Origin: Microbacterium terregens | GTDB taxonomy: Bacteria; Actinomycetota; Actinomycetes; Actinomycetales; Microbacteriaceae | Reading direction: 5' to 3' | Length of the DNA stretch: 64,000 nucleotides | NCBI RefSeq assembly: GCF_039534975.1 | Contig: NZ_BAAAWH010000001.1 | Span: forward strand, 1,302,001 to 1,366,000 | Shown here: in pieces, positions 37,457 to 48,832 of the stretch | Layout of the letters: the number at the start of each line of letters is the position of its first letter | Position numbering within the stretch: position 1 is the first letter of the stretch | Translations under genes and position numbers: made by a program | The notes under the pieces: model-generated | Databases searched by the model: none | Told to the model about the DNA's origin: nothing | Seen by the model: the letters and a program-made list of their open reading frames with translations, nothing else

Positions 37457-40304
37457 ACGCGATCGCGGTGCGCCGGGTGAGGTCCGGATCCCGCGGCGCG
37501 ACCAGCCACCCCGCGATCGTCATGACGACCGGGACGGCCACGGCGAGGATGCCCAGCCACGGCCACGGGGCATCGGCGAATCGCAGGTAGTCCTGGCTCG
37601 TCTGCGACATCCCCCACGAGGGGATGAGGCCGGCGGCCGTGCCGAGGCTCGTGCCGACGCCGACGACGATCGCCGCCTGCCACGCGTTGATGCGACGACG
37701 GATGCCGCGGCCGGCCCCCACGGCGGTGAGCGTCGCGTCGTCCGGCCGCCGTTCGAAGCGCGCGAGACTGAGGCAGATCGCGCCGGCGCCGATCACGAGC
37801 ACGACGGCGACGCCGGAGATCAGCCACAGCCACGGCTGGATCGGGTCCGGACCGCGCTCGACGCTCACGGCGAGCGAGCCCTGCTCGCCGATCCGCACGG
37901 CCTCAGCGGATGCGCGGATCGCGTCGACGAGCTCGTCGCTCGCCGGCTCCGCGTAGGCCGCGAACATGACCTGCGGCGCGAGCGCGATGCCGAGCCCCCG
38001 CGCCGTCTGCGGGGCGATCACCGTCTGCAGCATGCCGGGTGGCCGCTCCAGCCGAAGCGTCCTGGCAGGAAGCTCGTGCACGGCGGCGGGCTCCGGCAGG
38101 GACGCCGCGGAGGCGGTGCCGCTGTAGTACGCGTTGAGCGCGTCGTTGTAGCTGCTCATTCCGGCAGACGTCCACTGCACGACCTGCGCCGTGCCCTCGT
38201 CCTCGTAGTTGCCCCACCGATCGACGGACAGGAGGGCGCCGTCGCGGAAAGCGCTGAGGATGGCGGCGTCGATGCGTGTACCGAGCACGGTCTCCAGCTC
38301 GTCGGGGTCCACGATGGAGAGGGAGCCCGACGTGAGCGCCGCCTCGGGGTCGCACAGCTCGCAGTCGGTGTCGGCCGTGGCCACCGACCACACCGGGAAG
38401 TCGGGGTCGGACGCGGTATCGGTGGCGGTGTCCCACGGAACCGCGCCCGGGGCCAGCACCAGCCCGGTCGCGACCGGCTGCGTCGGCGCGAGGAGGTCCT
38501 CGGCCGCGCGGATGTACGCGTCGGCGTCGGCGCTGTCCTGCGTCCACATCTGGACGGCGACGGCGCCGAGCGACCCGCTCCAGCCGTAGCTGCGCTGCGA
38601 TGCCGAGGCCGTCATCGCGGTCATGGACAGCGCGAATGATGCGACGAACACGCACGCCGCGATGGCGGCGAACGCGGGAACGACCCGTGACGGGTTCGCG
38701 GCGGCATCCCGTCCCGCGATGCGCGGAGCCAGTCCGAGCCTCGACAGGCCGAGGGCGATCATCGCGAGGGTCCAGTGCCCGGCGATGAGGATGCCGATCT
38801 GGAACAGCAGCGGACCCAGGAGGATGCCGAACAGCGCGACGACGCGCAGCGGACTGCTATAGTCGATATCCGCCATCGCGTCCAGGGCGGCGATCAGCAG
38901 CGCCCCGGCGATCGTGCCGGCGAGCCCGAGGATGGTCAGACCCAGGCCCCACAGCGGACGCTTCGGCTTCAGCTCCGCGGGCCGCCGCGACCCGCGCAGC
39001 GCGCCCAGCACATCGCCCCGCGTGGCCGCACGCGCCGGGGCGACGGCGGACAGGGTGCCCACGAGCACCGAGAAGACGAGGATGCCGACGACCAGCCCCC
39101 AGGGGATCTGCACTCCCCAGTGACCCCAGAACGACCCGCGCACGCCGTCGTCGGTGAGTGCCAGCGCCCCGGCCGCGAGCCCGATCCCCGCCGCGGCCCC
39201 GACGACCCCGCCGGCGAGTCCCAGCACCGTTCCCTGCAGCACGACGACGCGGAACACGTCGCTGCGCGTCGCGCCGACGCTCGCTGCGACGGCGAGCGAT
39301 CGCTGCTGGCGCCGCGCGGCGACCGCGAACGCCGCCCCGGCGAGGAGGACGATGAGGTACCCGGAGAAGACGGCCACGATCGAGCCGCTCACGAGCGCCT
39401 GCCACACGAACGCCTCGGACGCGGACCCCACGACGGTCGCTCCGGGCGGTGGGCTCAGTACCAGGTCCCGCGCGTAGGTGATGAAGCCGGCGTGGTTCAG
39501 CGTCGTCAGCTCGGTGAACTCCGGCTGCCAGTCGGCGACGAACCACCGCACGGTGCCCTGTGGCACGAGCGCGCGCGCCGCATCGGGCAGGAACAGCATG
39601 TCGTCCGAGGCGCTCCGGTCGATCTGGCGCATCGTGCCGGCGATGGTGAACCGCGTGCCCGCGTCCGCCACGACCACGTCGTCGCCGACGCGCGCCCCGA
39701 GACGATCGAGCAGGCCCGGACTGACCATCGCCTCGTCGTCCCGCGTCGGAGGCTCACCGGAGAGGATCGCGTAGCGCCCCTCGAAGAGCGGATCCCAGAC
39801 CGGGCCGACGGTGACCGGCGTGCTGCCGATTCCCGCCTGCGTCTGGACATGGACCGCGCCGCCCTCGAGCACCTCGTGCGCCGTCGCCGAGCGCGGCACG
39901 AGATCGGACGGGTCGGTCGGCGGCGGCAGTTCGGGATTGGTCGGCCGCCCCGTCGTGTCGGTGTCGACGCCGGTGAACCGTGGCTCGTCCGCCGACTGCC
40001 ACCTGCTCGGGTCCGGCCCCCCGGCCACGGCGATCCACGATTCGTGCCGCCCGAGCTCGAGCGTCGCGCCCTGCTCGGGCGTCGGGACGTGGCTCTGCCA
40101 GAACACCGCGGCGCCCGTCATCGCGAGCACGGGCAGCGCCACGAGCATCATCACCAGAGCGCTGGAGCCTCGTGCCCGCCACACCTGCCGCCGAGCCAGC
40201 CGCAGATCGGCGCGCAGCCGTGCCGATCCGCCCCTGCGGGCCGGCGACAGGGGAGTCGGTGGGCGCGCCGCGGCATCCCTCGTCTCCTCCATCACCGCAG
40301 TCAC
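37455..40304 (-). CDS. FtsX-like (MacB-type) ABC transporter permease
   Basis: 949 residues. The N-terminal basic arm and first span (about 40-62) are followed by a large extracellular domain of about 230 residues, then an FtsX core of three spans (near 300-420). A second extracellular domain lies between about 560 and 810, and a final FtsX core of three spans sits at the C-terminus. The double-FtsX layout is that of the YknZ/BceB-like and MacB-like families that export or sense antimicrobial peptides and lipids. The GTG overlaps the ATPase stop (GTGA). Substrate unknown. Confidence 0.85.
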   Translation of the reverse strand: MTAVMEETRDAAARPPTPLSPARRGGSARLRADLRLARRQVWRARGSSALVMMLVALPVLAMTGAAVFWQSHVPTPEQGATLELGRHESWIAVAGGPDPSRWQSADEPRFTGVDTDTTGRPTNPELPPPTDPSDLVPRSATAHEVLEGGAVHVQTQAGIGSTPVTVGPVWDPLFEGRYAILSGEPPTRDDEAMVSPGLLDRLGARVGDDVVVADAGTRFTIAGTMRQIDRSASDDMLFLPDAARALVPQGTVRWFVADWQPEFTELTTLNHAGFITYARDLVLSPPPGATVVGSASEAFVWQALVSGSIVAVFSGYLIVLLAGAAFAVAARRQQRSLAVAASVGATRSDVFRVVVLQGTVLGLAGGVVGAAAGIGLAAGALALTDDGVRGSFWGHWGVQIPWGLVVGILVFSVLVGTLSAVAPARAATRGDVLGALRGSRRPAELKPKRPLWGLGLTILGLAGTIAGALLIAALDAMADIDYSSPLRVVALFGILLGPLLFQIGILIAGHWTLAMIALGLSRLGLAPRIAGRDAAANPSRVVPAFAAIAACVFVASFALSMTAMTASASQRSYGWSGSLGAVAVQMWTQDSADADAYIRAAEDLLAPTQPVATGLVLAPGAVPWDTATDTASDPDFPVWSVATADTDCELCDPEAALTSGSLSIVDPDELETVLGTRIDAAILSAFRDGALLSVDRWGNYEDEGTAQVVQWTSAGMSSYNDALNAYYSGTASAASLPEPAAVHELPARTLRLERPPGMLQTVIAPQTARGLGIALAPQVMFAAYAEPASDELVDAIRASAEAVRIGEQGSLAVSVERGPDPIQPWLWLISGVAVVLVIGAGAICLSLARFERRPDDATLTAVGAGRGIRRRINAWQAAIVVGVGTSLGTAAGLIPSWGMSQTSQDYLRFADAPWPWLGILAVAVPVVMTIAGWLVAPRDPDLTRRTAIA

Positions 40305-41023
40305 CGGACACCCCCGGCCAGGAGTGACTCGGCGCCGGCGCGGCGCGTCTCATCGACGATGCGTCCGTCCCGGAGGAACACGATGCGGTCCGCCCACGCG
40401 GCGTGCCGCGCCTCGTGCGTGACGAGGATCGCCGCGGCGCCGGCGTCCACTCTGGACCGCAGCATCTTCAGCACCATCTCGCCGGTGACCGAGTCGAGGG
40501 CGCCGGTCGGCTCGTCGGCGAGGATCAGCCGGCGTCCGCCGACGACCGCCCGCGCGATCGCGACCCGCTGCTGCTGCCCGCCGGAGAGGTCGTCGGGATA
40601 GGCGGCGACCTTCTCGGACAGGCCGACGGATGCCAGAGCGTCGCGCCCTGCGCGCCGCGCGACCCTGGCGCGGAACCCGTCCAGCTCGAGCGGCAGCGTC
40701 ACATTCTCGAGCGCCGTCAGCGTCGGGATGAGGTTGAAGTCCTGGAAGACGAATCCGAGCGACCGCCGACGCAGCTGCGCCAGATCGCGTGGCGAGGCGG
40801 TCGACAGATGCCGTCCCTCGATGACGACCTCGCCGGTCGTGGGCTTCTGCAGGCCTCCCGCGATGGACAGCAGCGTCGACTTGCCCGAACCGGACGCGCC
40901 CATGATCGCGACGAGTTCGCCGCGTGCGATCTGGAGGTCAACGCCGGAGAGGGCGGAGACGGCGGTCTCCCCGACGCCGTACTGCTGAGTGACGCCGATG
41001 AGCCGCAGGACCGCGTCGCTCAC
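40301..41023 (-). CDS. ABC transporter ATPase, LolD/MacB type
   Basis: 240 residues. Walker [10 protein letters not shown] is near 41-49, the Q-loop is in [10 protein letters not shown], the signature is [14 protein letters not shown] near 145-158, Walker B is [13 protein letters not shown] near 166-178, and the H-loop is in VTHE. These features define the MacB/LolD group that energises FtsX-type permeases. The start is GTG 41023, overlapping the padR stop (GTGA); the open frame further upstream lies inside padR and is not coding. It forms one transporter with the downstream permease. Confidence 0.93.
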   Translation of the reverse strand: MSDAVLRLIGVTQQYGVGETAVSALSGVDLQIARGELVAIMGASGSGKSTLLSIAGGLQKPTTGEVVIEGRHLSTASPRDLAQLRRRSLGFVFQDFNLIPTLTALENVTLPLELDGFRARVARRAGRDALASVGLSEKVAAYPDDLSGGQQQRVAIARAVVGGRRLILADEPTGALDSVTGEMVLKMLRSRVDAGAAAILVTHEARHAAWADRIVFLRDGRIVDETRRAGAESLLAGGVR

Positions 41024-41667
41024 CGGGTCACCCGTGTGTCGTCCCGCTGCGCGCGCTCGACGGCCGGAGCCGCTCCCGCTCCCGTCCCCGAGGGACGCCC
41101 GCGGCGCGGCCGCTCGGTCGACAGCTCCAGCGCCATGGCGTGCTGCGGGTGCAGCGCGAGCCGCTGCTCGGTGTGGTCGAGCCAGCGCACTTCGGCCTCC
41201 GCTTGGAAGATCATCGAGTCGACGACGAGCGCCCACGCCAGCTCCTCCGGTCCATCCGGGCTCGCCCCCGCGTACTTCGCGCGGTTCAGCTCCTGCAACT
41301 GGGCGAGGGAGGCCCCGCGCTGGATCTGGATCACCTCCGCGACGGCGACTCCCGGGAGGGTCGCCGCGACGGCGAGCTTGATCGCGAGCTCATCGCGGGT
41401 GCCCTGTCCGCGCTCGACGGGGGAGCCCAGCCAGGCCTGCACCTCCCTGTGTCCGGCTTCCGTGATCTCGAAGTAGATGTGCCCGCGCTCGTCGGCATCG
41501 CCCTTCGCGACGAGTCCGTCGCGCTCCAGACGGTCCAGCGTGTTGTAGATCTGCCCCACGTTGAGCGGCCACGTCGAGCCCGTGCGGCGGTCGAACTCCG
41601 CGCGCAGCTGATAGCCGTAGCACGGCCCCTGGTCGAGGATCGCCAACAGGCTCTGTCGTACGGACAT
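41020..41667 (-). CDS. PadR-family transcriptional regulator
   Basis: 215 residues from the ATG at 41667, preceded by AAAGGAGCGG. The winged-helix domain shows SLLAILDQGPCYGYQLRAEFDRRTG near 6-30 and LNVGQIYNTLDRLERDGLV near 35-53, the PadR hallmark. The C-terminal helical region (PadR C-terminal, Vir-like) mediates dimerisation. It ends in a basic disordered tail. PadR regulators commonly repress the linked multidrug or peptide exporter and release on ligand binding; here the exporter is the overlapping ABC/FtsX pair. Confidence 0.93.
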   Translation of the reverse strand: MSVRQSLLAILDQGPCYGYQLRAEFDRRTGSTWPLNVGQIYNTLDRLERDGLVAKGDADERGHIYFEITEAGHREVQAWLGSPVERGQGTRDELAIKLAVAATLPGVAVAEVIQIQRGASLAQLQELNRAKYAGASPDGPEELAWALVVDSMIFQAEAEVRWLDHTEQRLALHPQHAMALELSTERPRRGRPSGTGAGAAPAVERAQRDDTRVTR

Positions 41668-41682
41668 GTCCGCTCCTTTGTG

Positions 41683-41717
41683 CATACCGAGTATGTAATT
41701 GCCGAGTATATACATAC
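41683..41717. promoter_or_regulatory. Putative PadR operator
   Basis: Two dyads sit just upstream of padR: CATAC-CGA-GTATG (41683-41695) and GTATGTA (41691-41697) paired with TACATAC (41711-41717). The stretch is AT-rich against the local background and overlaps the expected padR promoter. PadR proteins bind ATGT/ACAT-type dyads, so autoregulation of the operon is likely. Confidence 0.65.
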
Positions 41718-41866
41718 CCGGAAACATGGCAAGGGCGGCGTCGAGGCGCCGGGGACGGCGGAAGCGGCATCCAGCGCATTACAAGGTCACGGGCGGATAA
41801 CATAGGCAGGTATGCCCGAGCCCGTTCCGGGCGGCAGCCGACAGCCCGACAAATTGGGAGTTCTCC

Positions 41867-44677
<2,811 letters not shown>

Positions 44678-44682
44678 TGGTC

Positions 44683-44712
44683 GGCGGGCCACTCGTGACC
44701 CGGTGGCCCGCC
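44683..44712 (+). terminator. secA terminator hairpin
   Basis: Arms 44683-44692 and 44703-44712 (GGCGGGCCAC and GTGGCCCGCC) are perfect, with a 10-nt loop. It begins 5 nt after the secA stop. Confidence 0.82.
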
Positions 44713-44716
44713 TGAG

Positions 44717-44780
44717 GTCTCGATACGCCCGCTTCGCGGGCCGGTTGTCCCTTAGCGAGCGCCGGCGAGCGTATCGAGAC
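44717..44780. repeat. Inverted-repeat element with GTCTCGATACGC ends
   Basis: Outer arms GTCTCGATACGC (44717-44728) and GCGTATCGAGAC (44769-44780) are perfect 12-bp inverted copies. An inner hairpin CCCGC-TTC-GCGGG follows the left arm. The left end (TCTCGATACG) is shared with the elements at 23770 and 51888, so this is a related small mobile or palindromic repeat. Confidence 0.7.
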
Positions 44781-44848
44781 ACGCCCTGCCCCGGCGCGCG
44801 TCACCACCGGCGCGCATTGACCCGCGTCGCGGCAACTATCCTGAACCG

Positions 44849-46075
44849 ATGAACCCCCTTCGCGCCCTGGACCAGTCGAGCAAGCTGAAGGACGTCCTCT
44901 ACGAGATCCGCGGCCAGGCCCTCGTCGAGGCCCACCGGCTCGAGAACGACGGCCACACGATCCTCAAGCTGAACACCGGCAACCCCGCCGCGTTCGGGTT
45001 CGAGGCTCCGTTCCAGATCGTTCGGGACATGATCGAAGCCATCCCGCACGCGCACGGGTACAGCGACAGCAGGGGCATCGTCTCCGCCCGCCGCGCCGTG
45101 GTGTACCGCTACGAGCAGCTGGAGGACTTCCCGGCGTTCGGCCCGGACGACGTGTTCCTGGGCAACGGGGTGTCCGAGCTGATCACGATGACCATGCAGG
45201 CGCTCCTGGACGAGGGCGACGAGGTGCTCATCCCGGCTCCGGACTACCCGCTCTGGACGGCGATGACCAGTCTCGGCGGCGGCACGCCGTTGCACTACCG
45301 CTGCGACGAGCTCAACGGCTGGCAGCCGGACCTGGAGGACATCCGGGCGCAGATCACCCCGCGCACCAAGGCGATTGTGGTCATCAATCCGAACAACCCG
45401 ACCGGGGCCGTGTACACGCGGGAGGTGCTCGAGGGCATCGCCGCCATCGCGCGGGAGCACTCCCTGCTGCTGCTGTCCGACGAGATCTACGACCGGATTC
45501 TCTTCGACGGCGCCGAGCACATCCCGATGGCGACGATCGCGCCAGACCTGCTGTGCCTGACCTTCAACGGTCTGTCCAAGACCTATCGCGTGGCCGGCTA
45601 TCGCTCCGGGTGGTTGGTCATCACCGGCCCGCAGGATCACGCGGAGGGGTTCCTGGAGGGCATCAACCTGCTCGCCTCGACGCGACTGTGCCCCAACGTG
45701 CCGGCACAGCACGCCGTTCAGGCCGCGCTCTCCGGAGTGCAGTCGATCGACGCGCTGATCGGGCCGTCCGGTCGACTCCACGAGCAACGGGATGCCGCGT
45801 GGCAGGGTCTCGAGGCGATCCCCGGCGTCAGCTGCGTCAAGCCCGCGGGCGCGCTGTATGCGTTCCCCCGCTTCGATCCCGAGGTGCACGAGATCCGCGA
45901 CGACGCCAAGTTCGTCTACGACTTCCTCGTCGCCGAGCACGTCCTGCTCGTGCAGGGCACCGGATTCAACTGGCCGACACCCGACCATGTGAGGATCGTG
46001 ACCCTCCCCGAGGCGAGAGTGCTCTCCGAGGCGATCGAGCGGCTCGGCAACTTCCTGTCGTCGTACCGGCAGTGA
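44849..46075 (+). CDS. alaA: Class I/II PLP aminotransferase, AlaA-like
   Basis: 408 residues. NPNNPTG lies near 180-186, DEIYD near 211-215 (PLP-pyridine Asp) and NGLSKTYRVAGYRSGW near 240-255 with the Schiff-base Lys244 and Arg252. KLNTGNPAAFGFEAP near 40-54 and HGYSDSRGI near 69-77 are typical of AlaA/YfbQ-type alanine-pyruvate transaminases, hence the symbol; an aspartate aminotransferase cannot be excluded. Fold-type I, cytoplasmic. TATCCT (44837-44842) is 6 nt before the ATG, so the mRNA is probably leaderless. Confidence 0.88.
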   Translation: MNPLRALDQSSKLKDVLYEIRGQALVEAHRLENDGHTILKLNTGNPAAFGFEAPFQIVRDMIEAIPHAHGYSDSRGIVSARRAVVYRYEQLEDFPAFGPDDVFLGNGVSELITMTMQALLDEGDEVLIPAPDYPLWTAMTSLGGGTPLHYRCDELNGWQPDLEDIRAQITPRTKAIVVINPNNPTGAVYTREVLEGIAAIAREHSLLLLSDEIYDRILFDGAEHIPMATIAPDLLCLTFNGLSKTYRVAGYRSGWLVITGPQDHAEGFLEGINLLASTRLCPNVPAQHAVQAALSGVQSIDALIGPSGRLHEQRDAAWQGLEAIPGVSCVKPAGALYAFPRFDPEVHEIRDDAKFVYDFLVAEHVLLVQGTGFNWPTPDHVRIVTLPEARVLSEAIERLGNFLSSYRQ

Positions 46076-46198
46076 CCGGCTCGGCGGGACAGCGCTGGCA
46101 CGCCCCTCGGCCCCGTCGTCCGGACGCGGTTCGCACCCACCGCGGGCGCGCCCGTCAAGCCCTTCCTGTCCGGCTGAGATGGGTCCTATCGTGACGTC

Positions 46199-46546
46199 AT
46201 GTCCATCGAATTGAACAAACCCGCGCTCCGTCACGCCCGCTCCCTGGTTCGCGACGGAAACGTCGTTCGCGACGAACGCGACGACTGGTCGGAGGCGGCG
46301 CCCACCGCGGACGAGGAGAACGCGTTCATCGAGCGCGACGGCTGGACCGAGTACTCGCACTGGCACCTCGGCGTCGACCACAGCGAGAACCCGGAAACCA
46401 AGGGCGCCTACTCGTTTCCCTTCGGCGACTTCCGCAAGGTCCATCGCTCCGGCGTGATCGCCGGTGAGAGCCGTGCCGGCCAGTTCGACCACATCGAGAT
46501 TCGCGACGCCCTGAAGAAGCTGCTGGAGCTGATCGACTCGGAGTGA
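46199..46546 (+). CDS. Conserved hypothetical protein, 115 aa
   Basis: 115 residues, acidic, no signal or span. The distinctive core EYSHWHLGVDHSENPETKG near 52-70 leads to AYSFPFGDFRKVHRSGVIAGESRAGQ near 71-96 and a C-terminal amphipathic helix. The pattern 'K-x-Y-x-F-P-x-G-D-F-x-K-V-H-R' recalls short segments seen around phage prohead-protease-like proteins, but no phage genes are nearby and I do not assign a function. TATCGT (46187-46192) lies 6 nt before the ATG, supporting it as a real, leaderless gene. Confidence 0.68.
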   Translation: MSIELNKPALRHARSLVRDGNVVRDERDDWSEAAPTADEENAFIERDGWTEYSHWHLGVDHSENPETKGAYSFPFGDFRKVHRSGVIAGESRAGQFDHIEIRDALKKLLELIDSE

Positions 46547-46601
46547 CGCGGCGGGTGAGACGATCCGGCCCGCCACGACGCTGGGGCGGCCCGGACGCCG
46601 G

Positions 46602-47039
46602 TCAGAGGAGGGCGAGCGAGGTCGCTCGCCAGCGCCCGTCCATGCCCTCCAGCCGCAGGGCGACGGCCCGGGTACGGGCCGGCCCCTGCACGATCACGAC
46701 CGCTTCGACCACGCCATCGGCCGGCGACGAGTGGTGCACCGAGAGCAGCGCATGCACAGGGCGTCTCGCGGGGACGCCCCGCGCGCTGCGGGCTCGTGCG
46801 GCCAGGTTCGCGCGGGTCACGAGTTTTCGATACGCGTCCTCGGTGAGCCAGCGGGCGAGCTGGTCGACCTCGCGCACGCCGGCGAAGACCTCGAGCACGC
46901 CGCGCGTGAGGTTGCGCAGGAACGGCTCCGGTGCGGGCAGGTCCGTGGACGGTGTGCGCTGCGGGGCGAAGAACTCCGAGAGCTCGAGCGCGCCGGCCGC
47001 GGGATATGCGCGGGCCGCACGCGAAGGCGTCGTTGCCAT
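46602..47039 (-). CDS. Rv3235-family conserved protein (DUF6459)
   Basis: 145 residues from the ATG at 47039; an in-frame TTG three codons earlier is less likely. The N-terminal half is variable. The conserved part starts at PFLRNLTRGVLEVFAGVREVDQLARWL near 40-66 and ends in a compact alpha+beta fold (VHALLSVHHSSPADGVVEAVVIVQGPAR). This family lies near secA in many actinobacteria and is thought to interact with the Sec or division machinery, but no activity is established. Confidence 0.7.
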   Translation of the reverse strand: MATTPSRAARAYPAAGALELSEFFAPQRTPSTDLPAPEPFLRNLTRGVLEVFAGVREVDQLARWLTEDAYRKLVTRANLAARARSARGVPARRPVHALLSVHHSSPADGVVEAVVIVQGPARTRAVALRLEGMDGRWRATSLALL

Positions 47040-47167
47040 GAGTGCCAATCTCGACGGGGGGATGTCTTGCGGAAATTAGAACACACGGCAAGTTCCCAGA
47101 AAAAGATCCGAAGCGCACCTGTGGAGAACTTCTCATCCAGTCGTGATGATTGCCCTACTCTCGCTGA

Positions 47168-47767
47168 GTGCGCTGGGATCGCTTCTTCGACGACCTCGAG
47201 GGTCAGCTCGCTTCGGAGTGGGAGGCCGAGCGCGCGGCGCTGGACACCGAGGCCGAGCGGCTCCGGCTGTCGCGCGTCCTGCTGCGTGAGCGCCTGAGCG
47301 CACTCATGGATCGCGGCCGGGAGACCCCGGCCCCGTCCTTCGAGGTCGCCGACGGCACCGTGCTCGCCGCCGAGGTGACCGGGGTCGGAGCGGACTGGGC
47401 CGCGCTGGAGGGAGGACGCTCCGGCGCGCTGATCGTCCCGTTCGGATCCATCGCGGCCATCGGGATGCCGCACGCCGACGTGCTGCGCACCGCCCGGCCC
47501 GCGGCGGGACCGGGAACGCTTGCCGACCGGATGACGCTCGGCTTCGTGCTGCGCGACCTGGTGCGACGGCGGGTAGCCGTCAGCGTGCATCTGGTGCACG
47601 GGCGCGTGCTGTCCGGAACGATCGATCGCGCCGGCGCGGACCACTTCGATCTCGCCCTGCACGAGCCGGGAACGCCGCGCCGGGCGGCGGATGTCACCGG
47701 ACACCGCCTCGTGCCGTTCTGCGCCCTGGCGTGGATCCGGCTGGACGCAGGTGCGGCCCTGATCTGA
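47168..47767 (+). CDS. Conserved actinobacterial hypothetical protein, 199 aa
   Basis: 199 residues: an N-terminal amphipathic helix (FFDDLEGQLASEWEAERAALDTEAERLRLSR near 6-36), then two similar beta-rich segments (VADGTVLAAEVTGVGADWAALEGG near 60-83; VHGRVLSGTIDRAGADHFDLALHE near 143-166) that look like tandem small barrel repeats, as in SH3- or Sm-like folds. GTG start with TACTCT (47156-47161) 6 nt upstream. No function is known. Confidence 0.68.
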   Translation: MRWDRFFDDLEGQLASEWEAERAALDTEAERLRLSRVLLRERLSALMDRGRETPAPSFEVADGTVLAAEVTGVGADWAALEGGRSGALIVPFGSIAAIGMPHADVLRTARPAAGPGTLADRMTLGFVLRDLVRRRVAVSVHLVHGRVLSGTIDRAGADHFDLALHEPGTPRRAADVTGHRLVPFCALAWIRLDAGAALI

Positions 47768-47822
47768 TCGGCGAGCGTGCAGTCGCGGCACGGAGCCGGT
47801 AGGGACGGCCCGCCCGCCGCGC

Positions 47823-48104
47823 TCAGTCCGGCTTGCCGACGATCCCGGTGCCCCAGAGCTCGGGGAAGCTCGCCTCATTCGACTGGCGCCACAGGGCCAT
47901 GCGCCGCGCCTCCTCGGTCTGCGCGTCGAGGTACTCCGCCACGCTCGCCTCTTCGATCCGCCAGCGTGCGGGCGAGCCGACGCGCATCCCGCGGAGACGG
48001 CGCTCGTCCACGAGGGCCATGACCTCGTCCACCGATATCCCGAGCACCTCCGCGACCTGGGCCGGAGCCAGCAGGCGCACGTCAGACGTCGGAACCCGGG
48101 ACAT
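47823..48104 (-). CDS. Helix-turn-helix (MerR/BldC-like excisionase fold) protein
   Basis: 93 residues from the ATG at 48104. LLAPAQVAEVLGISVDEVMALVDERRLRGMRVGSPARWRIEEASVAEYLD (near 11-60) is a winged helix-turn-helix of the AlpA/BldC type, with the usual RW in the wing. A C-terminal helix and the tail SFPELWGTGIVGKPD follow. BldC-type proteins are developmental regulators in Streptomyces. CATAAT on the minus strand lies 6 nt before the ATG. It is divergent from the SAF/CpaE pair and may control it. Confidence 0.75.
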   Translation of the reverse strand: MSRVPTSDVRLLAPAQVAEVLGISVDEVMALVDERRLRGMRVGSPARWRIEEASVAEYLDAQTEEARRMALWRQSNEASFPELWGTGIVGKPD

Positions 48105-48188
48105 GTCCCCATTATGTGCGCGGACCCGTCCGCGCCGAGGGAGCACGCGCGTGCTGTGGATAACCGCAGCAGCGGTTCGGCGCTCTGC

Positions 48189-48202
48189 GTCACCATGGTG
48201 AC
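48189..48202. promoter_or_regulatory. 14-bp perfect palindrome abutting a start codon
   Basis: GTCACCATGGTGAC at 48189-48202 ends immediately before the ATG of the SAF-domain gene. If the mRNA is leaderless, the palindrome covers the -10 (CACCAT) and transcript start, so it could be an operator. An inverted AACCGC/GCGGTT pair (48162-48177) lies just upstream. Confidence 0.45.
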
Positions 48203-48832
48203 ATGACCGCAATCGAGACTGCTCGGCCCCGACCGCGTGCCTTCTGGGGGGACGCGAGGTTCATCCTCGGCATCCTGCTGGTCGTCGCCTCGGTCGCGGG
48301 TGTCTGGTTCGTCGTCGCGGCTGCCCGGCAGACGGCGCCGGCGTTCGCCGCAAGCCGCACCATCGTGCCCGGCCAGGCCATCTCCAGCGACGACGTACGC
48401 GTGGTGGAGGTGGCCCTGGGGCAGGTCGGCGAGGCGTACCTGTCGCCGGACGCGCTGGCCGACGGCCTGGTCGCGACCCGGACCATCGAATCCGGGGAGC
48501 TGGTTCCGCGCACCGCGGTGGGCGATGCGGCCGGTCTGCGCACCACCAGCCTCGTGCTGCGCAGCGCCGTCGACGTACCCGCCTCGGTCGGGGCAGGCTC
48601 GGTGGTCGAGGTCTGGGCGGCGCCGCTGCTGGAACGCGGACGCTACGACGCTCCCCGTATCCTCGTCGCCGACGCGACCGTGGTCTCGGTGACCCGGGAC
48701 GACTCGATGATCGGCGGCGGCTCGGCCGCGCTGGAGGTCGTCATCCCGCGTGCCGACGTCGCGGCCGCGCTGGCCGCCATGGCGGACGAGTCGGCGCTGT
48801 CCGTGATCCCCACCTCGGGCGCGACGCGGTGA
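48203..48832 (+). CDS. SAF-domain membrane protein (CpaB/RcpC-like)
   Basis: 209 residues: one span near 20-42, then an extracellular SAF domain (AASRTIVPGQAISSDDVRVVEVALG near 49-73, ESGELVPRTAVGD near 96-108) and a C-terminal beta region. CpaB-like proteins help export or assemble Flp pili, but no CpaF, TadB or pilin gene follows. It is coupled by a GTGA overlap to a CpaE/MinD-like ATPase. Function in this pair is unknown. Confidence 0.8.
   Translation: MTAIETARPRPRAFWGDARFILGILLVVASVAGVWFVVAAARQTAPAFAASRTIVPGQAISSDDVRVVEVALGQVGEAYLSPDALADGLVATRTIESGELVPRTAVGDAAGLRTTSLVLRSAVDVPASVGAGSVVEVWAAPLLERGRYDAPRILVADATVVSVTRDDSMIGGGSAALEVVIPRADVAAALAAMADESALSVIPTSGATR

Noticed and set aside
44849..46075. 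Aspartate aminotransferase instead of alanine type
   Set aside because: Motif context near 40-77 fits AlaA/YfbQ better, although substrate cannot be proved from sequence.
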